Origin: Flavihumibacter profundi
Lineage (GTDB): Bacteria > Bacteroidota > Bacteroidia > Chitinophagales > Chitinophagaceae
Reading direction: 5' to 3'
Assembly (NCBI RefSeq): GCF_020076305.1
Contig: NZ_JAIQXE010000001.1
Coordinates: 1,364,001-1,428,000, forward strand
DNA length: 64,000 bases
Shown: in pieces, positions 55,938-64,000 of the stretch
Position numbering within the stretch: position 1 is the first letter of the stretch
Layout: each line of letters starts with the position of its first letter
Translations under genes and position numbers: made by a program
Notes under the pieces: model-generated
What the model was told of the DNA's origin: nothing
The model's database searches: none
The model's input: the letters and a program-made list of their open reading frames with translations, nothing else

Positions 55938-56777
55938 CTAGATGGTTCCGACGGCCACTAACAATGCCTGCAATAGCATCATTCCATCAACGCCCAGTAG
56001 GTAAACATATTCATTATTCACTTTTTTTGTGATTTGTATCATCAATTTGGTGCAAATCGCCGACAAAAACATGGCATTAAAGAATACAATATTTCCGGTA
56101 TGGGTGAGTTGCCAGACAGAAAGGACCACGAAAATAATTAAGGCATAATCGGCATACCGATAGGCAATTGTTGCGCCGGTACGTACAGGCAGGGTGCGGA
56201 TTCCAGCGGCACGATCAGATTCTATATCACGGATATCAAATAACAGGCAAAGCACAAACATAAAAACAAACCGACGGATTAAAACCAACCAATAGCTGGT
56301 AGGATCAATGCCCGACTGGTCGGATGGAAACCATACAGTTACAAGGGTCCATTCCAGCGAAAGCAGAAAAATTTTAAATAACCCATATTCTTTGAGGCGT
56401 TTACGCCGGAAAGGTAAAAGTGGCAGGGAATAAAGGGATGCGAGTAAAGCCAGGATAGCCAGTACCACAAAATGCCTGGGCTGAAGCCACCATACCGTGG
56501 AAAGGATTAGGGTAAATCCTGCAATACCTAAAAACTTTTGCGTTTTCCTGTGGCTGGCACTCCAGGCATCCCTGGGAGTTGCAGCAGTAGTTCCGGGGCT
56601 GTTTTTAAAAAGGTAGTGCAGGTTGTACTGTACCAGGGTGGCGCCGAAAATAAATAGGTAAACTGATGGCGAATTTGGGGGAATGCCCAGCAACAGGTTT
56701 GTTTCATAACATAGCGCCACTGCACAACAGGCAATAAATACCGCTCCGAATATCAGGAAATCGGCCAGCTTTTTCAT
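55938..56777 (-). CDS. UbiA-superfamily-like integral membrane protein
   Basis: About 279 residues with seven to nine hydrophobic helices. The second prenyltransferase motif is clear (LLFDIRDIESDRAAGIRTLPVRTG), but the first Asp-rich motif usually found after helix 2-3 is weak (YNLHYLFKN... with only one acid). It may be a genuine UbiA with altered substrate site or a non-catalytic relative. Close upstream is a small lipoprotein gene (9-nt gap). Confidence 0.65.
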   Translation of the reverse strand: MKKLADFLIFGAVFIACCAVALCYETNLLLGIPPNSPSVYLFIFGATLVQYNLHYLFKNSPGTTAATPRDAWSASHRKTQKFLGIAGFTLILSTVWWLQPRHFVVLAILALLASLYSLPLLPFRRKRLKEYGLFKIFLLSLEWTLVTVWFPSDQSGIDPTSYWLVLIRRFVFMFVLCLLFDIRDIESDRAAGIRTLPVRTGATIAYRYADYALIIFVVLSVWQLTHTGNIVFFNAMFLSAICTKLMIQITKKVNNEYVYLLGVDGMMLLQALLVAVGTI

Positions 56778-56786
56778 GCACAACAT

Positions 56787-57266
56787 CTATTGGCCATATA
56801 GCACAATTGGATTCGAAGTGAGGGTATCACTCACATTTCCGGCACGGTCTTTAACTACAATTTTAATAACTATTGTGTCGTTTGCATCTTCCCCGGGGGC
56901 TGGATTTTTTATGGGACGGTAATAATTGGGCTGGGCAAACTGGACTTCAATTTCACCGGATGATTTGTCGGGGAATTTGGGTAATTGGGTATATACTACC
57001 GCATAGGAAGTATCATAAGCGCCGTAATCAATCTTTCTCTTATTTAAAGCCTTGGCCGTATATACAAGGGAAGAATCAGAGGCACCCGGAAGGTCACCCT
57101 CCTTATCTGTAAATTCGCAGGTCACAGAAAATATCGCATCTGTATTGAAAGGTACCTCACTGGTTTGGGACTTCAGTTTCAACTGGGGCTTGGTCTGATA
57201 GGAGTTTTTTTCACAGCCCGTTATTAAGGCTACAATTATCAAAGCGGGTATCAGTTTCCTAAGCAT
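56787..57266 (-). CDS. small lipoprotein of unknown function
   Basis: 159 residues with lipobox ALITGC (Cys18). The mature chain is beta-sandwich-like (FSVTCEFTDKEGDLPGASDSSLVYTAKAL) and ends TIVIKIVVKDRAGNVSDTLTSNPIVL, reminiscent of Ig-like/cadherin-type repeats in Bacteroidota lipoproteins. Divergent from the LuxE-like gene. Confidence 0.7.
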   Translation of the reverse strand: MLRKLIPALIIVALITGCEKNSYQTKPQLKLKSQTSEVPFNTDAIFSVTCEFTDKEGDLPGASDSSLVYTAKALNKRKIDYGAYDTSYAVVYTQLPKFPDKSSGEIEVQFAQPNYYRPIKNPAPGEDANDTIVIKIVVKDRAGNVSDTLTSNPIVLYGQ

Positions 57267-57318
57267 ATACGATCTATATTGTGAACGAATTTATCAACAA
57301 CCTGTTGATTAACCTAAC

Positions 57319-58335
57319 ATGCGAAGCGAATTGATTCATAAAATTTTCAGCGTTGGCAAATACCTTCCCGATTCCCTTGTATTGGAGGTCTTCAGGTATC
57401 AATATGATCAAAATCCACTTTACCGGCAGTTTTGCTCAGCCATCCACAGGCCGCCGGAGAAGGTTATAAATATTACCGATATACCTTTTCTGCCTATCCG
57501 TTTCTTTAAAACACATGCCGTTAAAACCGGTGATTTTGAACCAGAAACGTTTTTCGAAAGCAGTGGAACTACCGGTACAATTAATAGCAGGCACCTTGTC
57601 CGGTCACTCGATATTTACAGGGAAAGTTTTACCCGGGGATTCGAGATATTTTACGGAATGCCTCAGGATTTGTGCATTATTGGTCTCTTACCAGCATACC
57701 TGGAAAGGCAACATTCATCGCTGGTGTTTATGGTAGATGAACTGATCCGGCTATCGGGGCATCCGCAAAGCGGATTTTACCTTTATGACCACGATAAACT
57801 CAGCGAAACTTTGCTTAGCCTCGAAAAAAACGGCCAGCGGGCAATTTTGATTGGGGTAACTTTTGCCTTACTTGATTTTGCAGATAAGTTCCCGATTAAT
57901 TTGCACCATACTATTATAATGGAAACAGGTGGGATGAAGGGGCGTCGGAAGGAATTGACAAGGCCCGAATTGCACCAGAAACTATCCAATTCTTTTGGTG
58001 AGGCACAAATTCACTCAGAATACGGCATGACCGAACTCCTCTCCCAAGCTTACTCGGCCGATAACGGCATCTTTTATTCACCACCCTGGCTAAAAATCCT
58101 TTTCCGCGAAGAAGATGATCCCCTTGTGGTCGTATCACCCGGCGGGCATTACCCGCCGGGTGATACCCGCCGGGTGAAAAATGGAGCGATCAATGTAATT
58201 GACCTGGCCAATATCGATTCCTGTTGTTTTATTGCCACCGATGATATGGGCAGAATGCATCCGGATGGGGGATTTGAAGTTTTAGGAAGAATTGACAATT
58301 CTGATATCCGGGGTTGCAGCTTAATGACCATTTAA
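57319..58335 (+). CDS. LuxE/PaaK-like acyl-protein synthetase (adenylating)
   Basis: 338 residues. ATP/substrate motif ESSGTTGTINSRH resembles the ANL P-loop; EYGMTELLSQAY and the C-terminal LGRIDNSDIRGCSL fit the LuxE/acyl-protein synthetase family, which activates acyl groups. The partner is unknown. Codons for about residues 273-286 (SPGGHYPPGDTRRV) come from palindromic repeat copy 4, inserted in frame in the loop before NGAINVIDLANI. Confidence 0.8.
   Translation: MRSELIHKIFSVGKYLPDSLVLEVFRYQYDQNPLYRQFCSAIHRPPEKVINITDIPFLPIRFFKTHAVKTGDFEPETFFESSGTTGTINSRHLVRSLDIYRESFTRGFEIFYGMPQDLCIIGLLPAYLERQHSSLVFMVDELIRLSGHPQSGFYLYDHDKLSETLLSLEKNGQRAILIGVTFALLDFADKFPINLHHTIIMETGGMKGRRKELTRPELHQKLSNSFGEAQIHSEYGMTELLSQAYSADNGIFYSPPWLKILFREEDDPLVVVSPGGHYPPGDTRRVKNGAINVIDLANIDSCCFIATDDMGRMHPDGGFEVLGRIDNSDIRGCSLMTI
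58135..58177. repeat. CCCGCCGGG palindromic repeat, copy 4 (inside CDS)
   Basis: TCACCCGGCGGGC, ATT, ACCCGCCGGGTGA, then a third arm TACCCGCCGGGTGA. Arms one and two are complementary at 12 of 13 positions. The element keeps the reading frame of the LuxE-like gene and encodes SPGGHYPPGDTRRV. Confidence 0.9.
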
Positions 58336-58446
58336 TTTTTTTTAATCCGACGCAGCGTAATTATAGGAACTCAGGTCTAATACTACCAGATGGCAGAAAT
58401 GCCATGGAGTGACCAGATCTTACTGCTTTTTTGCTTACCAGCCACT

Positions 58447-58475
58447 GAACCGGGTACAGAAATGTTCCCGGTTTT
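58447..58475 (+). terminator. rho-independent terminator after the LuxE-like gene
   Basis: AACCGGG pairs with CCCGGTT across a 14-nt loop, then eight T. Located about 112 nt after the stop codon; the intervening sequence holds nothing recognisable. Confidence 0.75.
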
Positions 58476-58505
58476 TTTTCAGATACTTTCATTAAATCTT
58501 TAGAC

Positions 58506-59237
58506 TTATAATTTTCGCAGGTATATATTTTTAAAGTATACACGGTTACCATGGTCCTGCAAAAGTATCCGGCCTTCCTTTACCAACCCGAATCCGGTGA
58601 AATCTTTGTATTTGCTATTGGCAACCAATTGCCTGAATGTATCGCTACCTCGTTCGTAGGAAAACAATTTCACGCCATTTAACCAATGTTCTACATGGCT
58701 TCCTTTGGAAATTATCCTCGCAGTGTTCCATTGGCCAACAGGATGAACTGGTTTATTGGCAGGCGCCGCAATCAGGTCATATAAAGAGCCGAGGGTCCTG
58801 TTTCCTGCAATACCCAGTTTCGCGTCCGGATGATTGTCATCGTCCAAAACCTGGAATTCAAGTCCCAATGCTGAACGCGGGTTTGCTGGTACCGGCTGAG
58901 CAGGATCTACAAAATATTTTATACCGCTATTCGCCCCTTCAGTTAACTTAAAATCAACCATTAATTCAAAATCGCTGTACAGATCATTTGTAACAATATC
59001 ACCCCCATTTACAGATTCTTTTCCCTCTGAGGGTTCAACTATAAACTGTCCATCAGCCACCTGCCAACCTTTTTCAGGAAAACTATTCAGGAAAGCGCCT
59101 TTCCAGCCTTTAGTAGTTTTGCCATCAAATAAAAGTATCCAACCATCAGCTTTTTGCCGTTTTGTCAATTTATTGTCTTGAGCTAATGCCGGGCTTGCAA
59201 TTATAACCAACAGGAGCAAAAAAATCGGATATCGTTT
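58506..59237 (-). CDS. DUF1080 family (3-keto-disaccharide hydrolase-like) exported protein
   Basis: About 243 residues; Sec signal ending ASPALAQD. The mature protein matches the DUF1080 concanavalin-like fold: DGWILLFDGKTTKGWKG, DIVTNDLYSDFELMVDFKL, NSGIKYFVDP and FGLVKEGRILLQDHGNRVYFKNIYLR. Family members have been assigned 3-keto-glycoside hydrolase activity; here by resemblance. Last gene of the terminal operon, 13 nt after the cytochrome gene. Confidence 0.88.
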   Translation of the reverse strand, partial: KRYPIFLLLLVIIASPALAQDNKLTKRQKADGWILLFDGKTTKGWKGAFLNSFPEKGWQVADGQFIVEPSEGKESVNGGDIVTNDLYSDFELMVDFKLTEGANSGIKYFVDPAQPVPANPRSALGLEFQVLDDDNHPDAKLGIAGNRTLGSLYDLIAAPANKPVHPVGQWNTARIISKGSHVEHWLNGVKLFSYERGSDTFRQLVANSKYKDFTGFGLVKEGRILLQDHGNRVYFKNIYLRKL

Positions 59238-59250
59238 CATGCTTAATAAA

Positions 59251-61395
59251 TTATTGAATAAACACTTCATCAGCAAAAAACCAACCCTTTTCTCCTTTGC
59301 CATTATGCCATTTTGGAAGTGGATTAACTGACCGCACAACTAATCGCATTTGTGTAACAGTTGCTGGTTTGAATACACTTGGATAGGAAATCTGGTACCC
59401 GGCTGTATCTTTTACCGGTTGTTTTGGCTTAATTGTACTTAGTAAACGAAGCGGACTCCCCTGCACACCTCCCCATACCTGTATTTCAGCAGGAGGCATG
59501 AGATAACTCCCAATATCAACCAGGCCACTAATGTTTACCGAACTAACTTGCTTAGGTTCATTAAATTGGATAACCAGGTCCATAGGTTTATCCTTAAAAC
59601 CCAGCCATAATCCATTCCGGAAATTATTATCCCCTTTTATTGCATCAAATAAAGTCCGTGCGCCTTTGCCTTTATAAGCAGGGTCAGGATCATATTTCAA
59701 ATAAACTGAATCTGGTGCCAACCCAACTTTGAAAAATGACCGGGAGATTGTTTCACTGCTGAGCCAGCCATTTTTAAATGCTTTTGTCCTTAAGGTAACC
59801 GCTGAATTGATTTCTGTCTTTCCATCGTATTTGGGTGAATTAATACTATCGGGTTCCTGCCCATCGAGGGTATATCGAATGTCCACGCCATTTACAAAAT
59901 GCTTTAGGCGAAGTGCAGTAGCCCCGGTAAGTATCATTTCTTCATTTTCAATTATTGGCGGATTTAATCGAATCCTTACTGTATCACCGGAATAACCATA
60001 TTCAATATCAGTTTCAGGCATAATTTTCCGGAGGCCTGCGATTTCCGTTTCTGGCACTGTAGTACTCCAGCAATATAACTTTTTAAGCTTTTTAAGCGCC
60101 TGCAATTTTTTCAATCCGGCTGCAGTAATATGAGTACCTGAAAGTGACAAATGATTTAATGATTTCAAAGTCAGTAATGAATTCAAACCCGTATCAGTTA
60201 TATCGGTGAAAGAAAGGTTCAGTTCACGCAACTCAGGAAATTGCCCGATTATTTCCAGGTCTTTATCTGTAACTGGAATTTTATTAAGATGCATAGACAC
60301 CACCTGTTGCTTTACTGCAAGAAGTTCGTTCAGGTCACTGCTTTTATACTGGGATGCCCCGAAAAAGCTAACCTGCAAGGCTGGTGACTCAGCAGCAATT
60401 TGAGCTACCAGCCTGTAATGGTTATTCAAAGACTGAATTGTTTTTTCCGGGGCAGCAGGGAAGGTATATTCTTCTTCGGTACCCGTAGTAAAATATTGCG
60501 CTGCCAAAATCCTGATACTGTCAGAAGGATCCAAAGCCAGGTAACGATTGGCTGTATCTGCCCCCTTCTTTATCCAGAGTGCCAGAAGGGTAGCCTCTTC
60601 AGGGGTCAATTGCATTTTGCCTTTGGGCGGCATGTGTTTTTTATCATCCAGAGGAAGGTGAAGGCGCTGGAGCAACAAACCAAATTCATTAGCAGCAGAA
60701 TCCCATAATATGCCATTCTTTCCCCCTTTGTACAAACCGGCTGCCGTTTCCATGACAAGTTCCCCTTTTGCCTTTTTTGAATTATGGCAACCTAAACATT
60801 TGGATTCTAGTATAGGGTGAATAATATCAGCATATACTTTTGCCTCCTCAATATTAACCTTGAGTTTTACTTTGTCTTTCGTAACCGGGGCAAGAAGGAA
60901 ATTGTCACCATGTGTAATACTGGCTCCTTCATGCCCAGTTATTACAAGTGTTAAAAGGGTAACAATACCGGAACTCACTAAAAAACCATTATTTGCCCTG
61001 ATTGCACCCCGGAAACTATACCAGGCCATACAGCCAATTGAAAGGATTATTCCTCCCCATTTATGCCAGCTTATACTATCCTGCTCATATCCGGGTTCAC
61101 GCGACAATATCATACCCATAACCGCGGTAATCATTGTAAAACCTGCCGTTGAAATCATCAGCGCATCACCAATTTTTTCACCAGAAGGTTGCTGTAATTG
61201 CCGCATGAAAAATCCCTCCCAAAGCACTGACAAAATGATCAATACGAGGGGAAAATGAAGAATCAGCGGATGCATCCTGCCTGCAACCTGCAGCCAATGC
61301 GGAATCACTACAAATTCTTCTGCCACTAAAAGAAAAACAAGCAGGCAGTTACCGGCAAATATGCCGTTGATAAAAAATGTTTTCCAGGATCGCAT
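59251..61395 (-). CDS. multidomain membrane cytochrome c with LRR, beta-hexosaminidase-type and discoidin-like parts
   Basis: 714 residues from ATG 61395 (which overlaps the upstream stop as TAATG). Residues 1-170 are a four- to five-helix DUF2231-like membrane region ending THG; a planctomycete-type cytochrome domain has haem site CLGCH at 200-204 and HMPPKGK at 253-260; residues 365-465 are leucine-rich repeats (LRELNLSFTDITDTGL, LNHLSLSGTHITAAGL); 477-555 resembles the chitobiase/beta-hexosaminidase C-terminal or FN3-associated domain (RYTLDGQEPDSINSPKY); 575-714 resembles a discoidin/F5-8-like domain. Role unknown, probably at the cell envelope. Confidence 0.8.
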   Translation of the reverse strand: MRSWKTFFINGIFAGNCLLVFLLVAEEFVVIPHWLQVAGRMHPLILHFPLVLIILSVLWEGFFMRQLQQPSGEKIGDALMISTAGFTMITAVMGMILSREPGYEQDSISWHKWGGIILSIGCMAWYSFRGAIRANNGFLVSSGIVTLLTLVITGHEGASITHGDNFLLAPVTKDKVKLKVNIEEAKVYADIIHPILESKCLGCHNSKKAKGELVMETAAGLYKGGKNGILWDSAANEFGLLLQRLHLPLDDKKHMPPKGKMQLTPEEATLLALWIKKGADTANRYLALDPSDSIRILAAQYFTTGTEEEYTFPAAPEKTIQSLNNHYRLVAQIAAESPALQVSFFGASQYKSSDLNELLAVKQQVVSMHLNKIPVTDKDLEIIGQFPELRELNLSFTDITDTGLNSLLTLKSLNHLSLSGTHITAAGLKKLQALKKLKKLYCWSTTVPETEIAGLRKIMPETDIEYGYSGDTVRIRLNPPIIENEEMILTGATALRLKHFVNGVDIRYTLDGQEPDSINSPKYDGKTEINSAVTLRTKAFKNGWLSSETISRSFFKVGLAPDSVYLKYDPDPAYKGKGARTLFDAIKGDNNFRNGLWLGFKDKPMDLVIQFNEPKQVSSVNISGLVDIGSYLMPPAEIQVWGGVQGSPLRLLSTIKPKQPVKDTAGYQISYPSVFKPATVTQMRLVVRSVNPLPKWHNGKGEKGWFFADEVFIQ

Positions 61396-62420
61396 TACAC
61401 AACGGGAGATAATTTGTACGGATAAACCTTTCCTGAATTCCACTGAGCTATGTAAAGATTTTCTTCATCATCAACACAAACATCATGTGGGTATACAAAA
61501 CTTTTTGTGGCCTGGCCCATAGTCTGCAAAACACCATTTTCATATACAGGTTCATTGCCACCAGGGTTTGAAATAACTTTGTTATCCTTATCAAGGATCG
61601 TCACAAAACCTGATCCCTGTCCCTGGCGGTCATTGGTTTGCAAAACAGCAGCAAATAGGTTTTCACCTTTAATAACAGGTCTGCAAACCCAGGCACCGGG
61701 CATGGCCACTGTGCCCAGGAAATTACCATTAAAGTCAAATTTCTTAAAAGCATTTTCCTGGCGGGAAGTAACAATCAGGTGTGGATTAGCGGGATTACGC
61801 GCATCTACTGCGATGCCATGCGCATTCAACAAATTTGAAGCCGCCGTACCCCTTCCCCCAAAATATCCTTTATAGTTTCCCTTGGCATCATACCAAATGA
61901 TAAAATCCTTTCCATAACCATCTGCTACATAAATATCTCCGTTGGGTGCAATGGCTGTTTCAGTGGGAACATACTCCTCAGCCTTTGTATATTGCCCTGT
62001 TTCTTTCGGATAATCCAGCACCATCAGTTCACGGCCATCCAAAGTTGTTTTAATAACCTGGTGCCGGCTGTTATCACAGATAAATAATACTTCAGTACCA
62101 TTTTCATTAAATAGGGTGAGGCCGTGTGCTCCGGGGTAAGTTGTTCCCCACCAGCTCAGTAACTTGCCTTTTTTATTATATATCAGCACGTTGTTTTTGG
62201 TCTCGTTGGTCAGCAAAATAATCCTACCCTTGCTATCCTGCACCATCTCATGGCAATCATTGACAGGATTTTTGGATACATCGGCCCTACTCCATTGTGT
62301 ATCGACTTTATATCTTTTTTTCTGGTGACCAATAATTTCCCCATTATCAAAAGCCATCGGTCCGACCATCAGGCCAGCCATGGCAAGGGAACTATTCCGC
62401 ACAAATTTTCTTCTATCCAT
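61395..62420 (-). CDS. Tat-exported NHL/SMP30-like beta-propeller protein
   Basis: 341 residues with a twin-arginine signal (MDRRKFVRNSSLAMAGLMVG). NHL-type blades: HGLTLFNENGTEVLFICDN, ETAIAPNGDIYVADGYGKDFII, NLLNAHGIAVDARNPANPHLIV, FVYPHDVCVDDEENLYIAQWNSG. Six-bladed propeller, enzymatic or binding role unknown. Shares a TAATG junction with the cytochrome gene and follows DUF1501 by 9 nt. Confidence 0.87.
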   Translation of the reverse strand: MDRRKFVRNSSLAMAGLMVGPMAFDNGEIIGHQKKRYKVDTQWSRADVSKNPVNDCHEMVQDSKGRIILLTNETKNNVLIYNKKGKLLSWWGTTYPGAHGLTLFNENGTEVLFICDNSRHQVIKTTLDGRELMVLDYPKETGQYTKAEEYVPTETAIAPNGDIYVADGYGKDFIIWYDAKGNYKGYFGGRGTAASNLLNAHGIAVDARNPANPHLIVTSRQENAFKKFDFNGNFLGTVAMPGAWVCRPVIKGENLFAAVLQTNDRQGQGSGFVTILDKDNKVISNPGGNEPVYENGVLQTMGQATKSFVYPHDVCVDDEENLYIAQWNSGKVYPYKLSPVV

Positions 62421-62429
62421 TTTTTTCGG

Positions 62430-63887
62430 TTATGCTTTGATGATATCTTTTACTACTGTTCCTGCCACATCGGTCAGCCTGTACCTGCGGCCCAGGTGTT
62501 TAAATGTCAGCTCTTCATGATTCAAGCCCATCAGGTGAAGAACAGTTGCATGAAAATCATGCACATGAACCGGGTCTTTAATGATATTATACCCGAAATC
62601 GTCTGTTTCTCCATAAACGCCAGGCTTAACCCCACCACCAGCCATCCAGATTGTGAAGCAACGTGGATGGTGATCACGGCCATAATTTTCTTTGGTCAGC
62701 GTTCCCTGGCAATAATTGGTCCTGCCAAACTCACCACCCCATATAACCAGTGTTTCATCAAGCATCCCCCTTTGTTTCAGGTCGGTAATTAAGGCGGCTG
62801 ATGCCTGGTCAGTATCTATGCATTGACCCTTAATCTGGTTAGGGAGGTCACCATGACTATCCCAGCCCTGGTGATATAGTTGCACAAAACGAACTCCGTT
62901 CTCCGAAAGTTTGCGTGCCAGCAGGCAATTCGCTGCAAAAGTACCGGGCGTTAGGCAATCCGCACCATATAATTTAATGATTGATTCGGGTTCTTTGCTG
63001 AGATCTGTCACTTCCGGCACTGCTGTTTGCATCCGATACGCCATTTCATATTGCTGAATCTTGGTATGAATTTCCGGATCGCCGAAATCTTTATAATTCT
63101 CTTCGTTTAAGCCTTCCAGCTGGTCAAGCATTTTCCTGCGATCAGCTTTGTCAATAGACTCAGGATTATTCAGGTACAAAACCGGGTTTTCCCCGCTGCT
63201 GAACTGCACGCCCTGGTGGATGGAATCAAGAAATCCGTTAGTCCACAATTTTGAATAAACACCCTGGCCGTTTCCCTTTCCTTTTGATAGCAAAACACAA
63301 AAAGCAGGCAGGTTCTGATTCTCACTACCAAGTCCATAACTCAGCCAGGATCCCATACTTGGCCTGTTGCCAACCTGGGCACCGGTCTGGAAAAAAGTAA
63401 GTGCCGGATCATGGTTGATCGCCTCCGTATACATGCTTTTAATGATACAGAGATCATCAACAACCCCTGAAGTGTGCGGTAATAATTCACTGATCCAGGC
63501 CCTGGATTGCCCATATTGGGAAAAGTTGAATAATGAACCTGCCAGCGGAAATTTTTTCTGGTCGGCAGTCATCCCGGTTAAGCGTTGCCCCATGCGAATG
63601 GATGCAGGCAGGTCCTGCCCAAATTTCTCGCGCAACATTGGCTTATAGTCAAACAATTCCAATTGGGATGGAGCACCATTTTGGAAAAGGTAAATAATGC
63701 GCTTGGCCTTCGGTGCAAAATGCGGCAGATGTTGGAGCAAGGCTTCTTCCCGGTTACCACTACTGAAAAGGTCCGGAATAAGCAGTGAACCCAGGGCTGC
63801 ACTACCTATACCAATACCTAGTTTCGTAAGGAAACGCCGCCGGTTCATGTGCAGGTGATGTTGCAAAAATTGTTTTTCCATGCTCAT
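62430..63887 (-). CDS. DUF1501 protein, Tat-exported sulfatase-like
   Basis: 485 residues; twin-arginine signal RRRFLTKLGIGIGSAALGSLL. Hallmarks of DUF1501: KRIIYLFQNGAPSQLELFDYKP, GSWLSYGLGSENQNLPAFCVLL, LYHQGWDSH and the C-terminal GGEFGRTNYCQG, DHHPRCFTIWMAGGGVKPG, and GLNHEELTFKHLGRRYRLTDVAG. Distantly related to alkaline phosphatase/sulfatases. Its ATG overlaps the upstream TGA by 4 nt (ATGA). Confidence 0.93.
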   Translation of the reverse strand: MSMEKQFLQHHLHMNRRRFLTKLGIGIGSAALGSLLIPDLFSSGNREEALLQHLPHFAPKAKRIIYLFQNGAPSQLELFDYKPMLREKFGQDLPASIRMGQRLTGMTADQKKFPLAGSLFNFSQYGQSRAWISELLPHTSGVVDDLCIIKSMYTEAINHDPALTFFQTGAQVGNRPSMGSWLSYGLGSENQNLPAFCVLLSKGKGNGQGVYSKLWTNGFLDSIHQGVQFSSGENPVLYLNNPESIDKADRRKMLDQLEGLNEENYKDFGDPEIHTKIQQYEMAYRMQTAVPEVTDLSKEPESIIKLYGADCLTPGTFAANCLLARKLSENGVRFVQLYHQGWDSHGDLPNQIKGQCIDTDQASAALITDLKQRGMLDETLVIWGGEFGRTNYCQGTLTKENYGRDHHPRCFTIWMAGGGVKPGVYGETDDFGYNIIKDPVHVHDFHATVLHLMGLNHEELTFKHLGRRYRLTDVAGTVVKDIIKA

Positions 63888-64000
63888 GTTTTTACGATGG
63901 TTTCTTCCATGTTATATACCAGGTTGATGAGTTTCATCAGCGCGGCCAATTCATTTTTATCCAGTTTATTATTTTGCGGGTATTCACCTGCCTGTAGGGT
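63884..64000 (-). CDS. C-terminal fragment of a probable DUF1553/PSD1 protein
   Basis: Only the last 38 codons are in the window (from LQAGEYPQNNKLDKNELAAL to a TGA at 63886-63884). Such proteins are usually found immediately upstream of DUF1501 and carry planctomycete cytochrome and DUF1549/DUF1553 domains; identification here is from position and the conserved-looking tail ALMKLINLVYNMEET. Translationally coupled to the DUF1501 gene. Confidence 0.6.
   Translation of the reverse strand, partial: TLQAGEYPQNNKLDKNELAALMKLINLVYNMEETIVKT

Noticed and set aside
1-64000. CRISPR arrays, tRNA or rRNA genes, prophage or integrase genes
   Set aside because: None seen on either strand: no regular repeat-spacer pattern, no T-loop-like tRNA cores and no integrase motifs in the genes read.

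Overview
The window looks like a chromosomal segment of a Bacteroidota bacterium, most likely a Chitinophagaceae-type environmental heterotroph. Pointers are type IX secretion genes (PorQ at 52.8 kb, plug-domain protein at 13.7 kb), the lipoprotein form of TamA (TamL), a PF14121-type putative porin, several small lipoproteins, an archaeal-type prolyl-tRNA synthetase, a bacillithiol-type YpdA, promoters of the TTTG...TAnnTTTG kind, and almost no Shine-Dalgarno sequences. I see no rRNA, tRNA, CRISPR array, transposase or prophage gene.

Layout. 0-4.2 kb: trpE-G-D-C on the minus strand behind a transcription attenuator whose 20-residue leader peptide has three consecutive Trp codons. 4.2-11.2 kb: a divergent SDR-like gene, then hisG-hisD-hisC-(sugar dehydrogenase)-(cytochrome c)-hisB on the minus strand, behind a second attenuator with a His-Tyr-His-His leader peptide. 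11.2-13.6 kb: tsaC, a small exported protein, transaldolase and the SRP RNA gene. 13.6-23 kb: T9SS plug protein, FtsX-like permease, SpoU methyltransferase, tamL, truB, M48 protease and proS. 23-32.9 kb: a Tyr/Asn-rich lipoprotein, an FadL-like outer-membrane protein, a GH1 glucosidase, miaA, a CCA-adding enzyme, a GT9 glycosyltransferase, a degenerate YrdC paralogue and sucC. 32.9-44.5 kb: sugar catabolism (GMC oxidoreductase with a TIM-barrel epimerase, KDG kinase with KDPG aldolase, gluconate kinase with permease), interspersed with a FabH-like ketosynthase, YpdA and a metalloprotease. 44.5-50 kb: unknown and TlpA-like exported proteins, a frameshifted heavy-metal-domain pseudogene, a porin and purine nucleoside phosphorylase. 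50-58.3 kb: lon, porQ, bioB, an M42 peptidase, a UbiA-like membrane protein and a LuxE-like protein. 58.5-64 kb: a minus-strand operon of planctomycete-like exported proteins (DUF1080, a multidomain membrane cytochrome, a beta-propeller, DUF1501 and the C-terminus of a probable DUF1553 protein) running off the window end.

The most interesting signals are (1) the two attenuators, which share a compact design: the leader ORF begins only 7-8 nt after the -7 box, and the antiterminator half overlaps or abuts the leader stop codon; (2) a family of GC-rich palindromes built on CCCGCCGGG, one of which lies in frame inside a LuxE-like gene and another of which supplies the end of miaA; (3) a sugar dehydrogenase/cytochrome c pair embedded between hisC and hisB; and (4) the terminal operon, with a membrane protein combining cytochrome, LRR, beta-hexosaminidase-type and discoidin-like parts. 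All assignments are from reading motifs, family resemblance and context; no database search was run.
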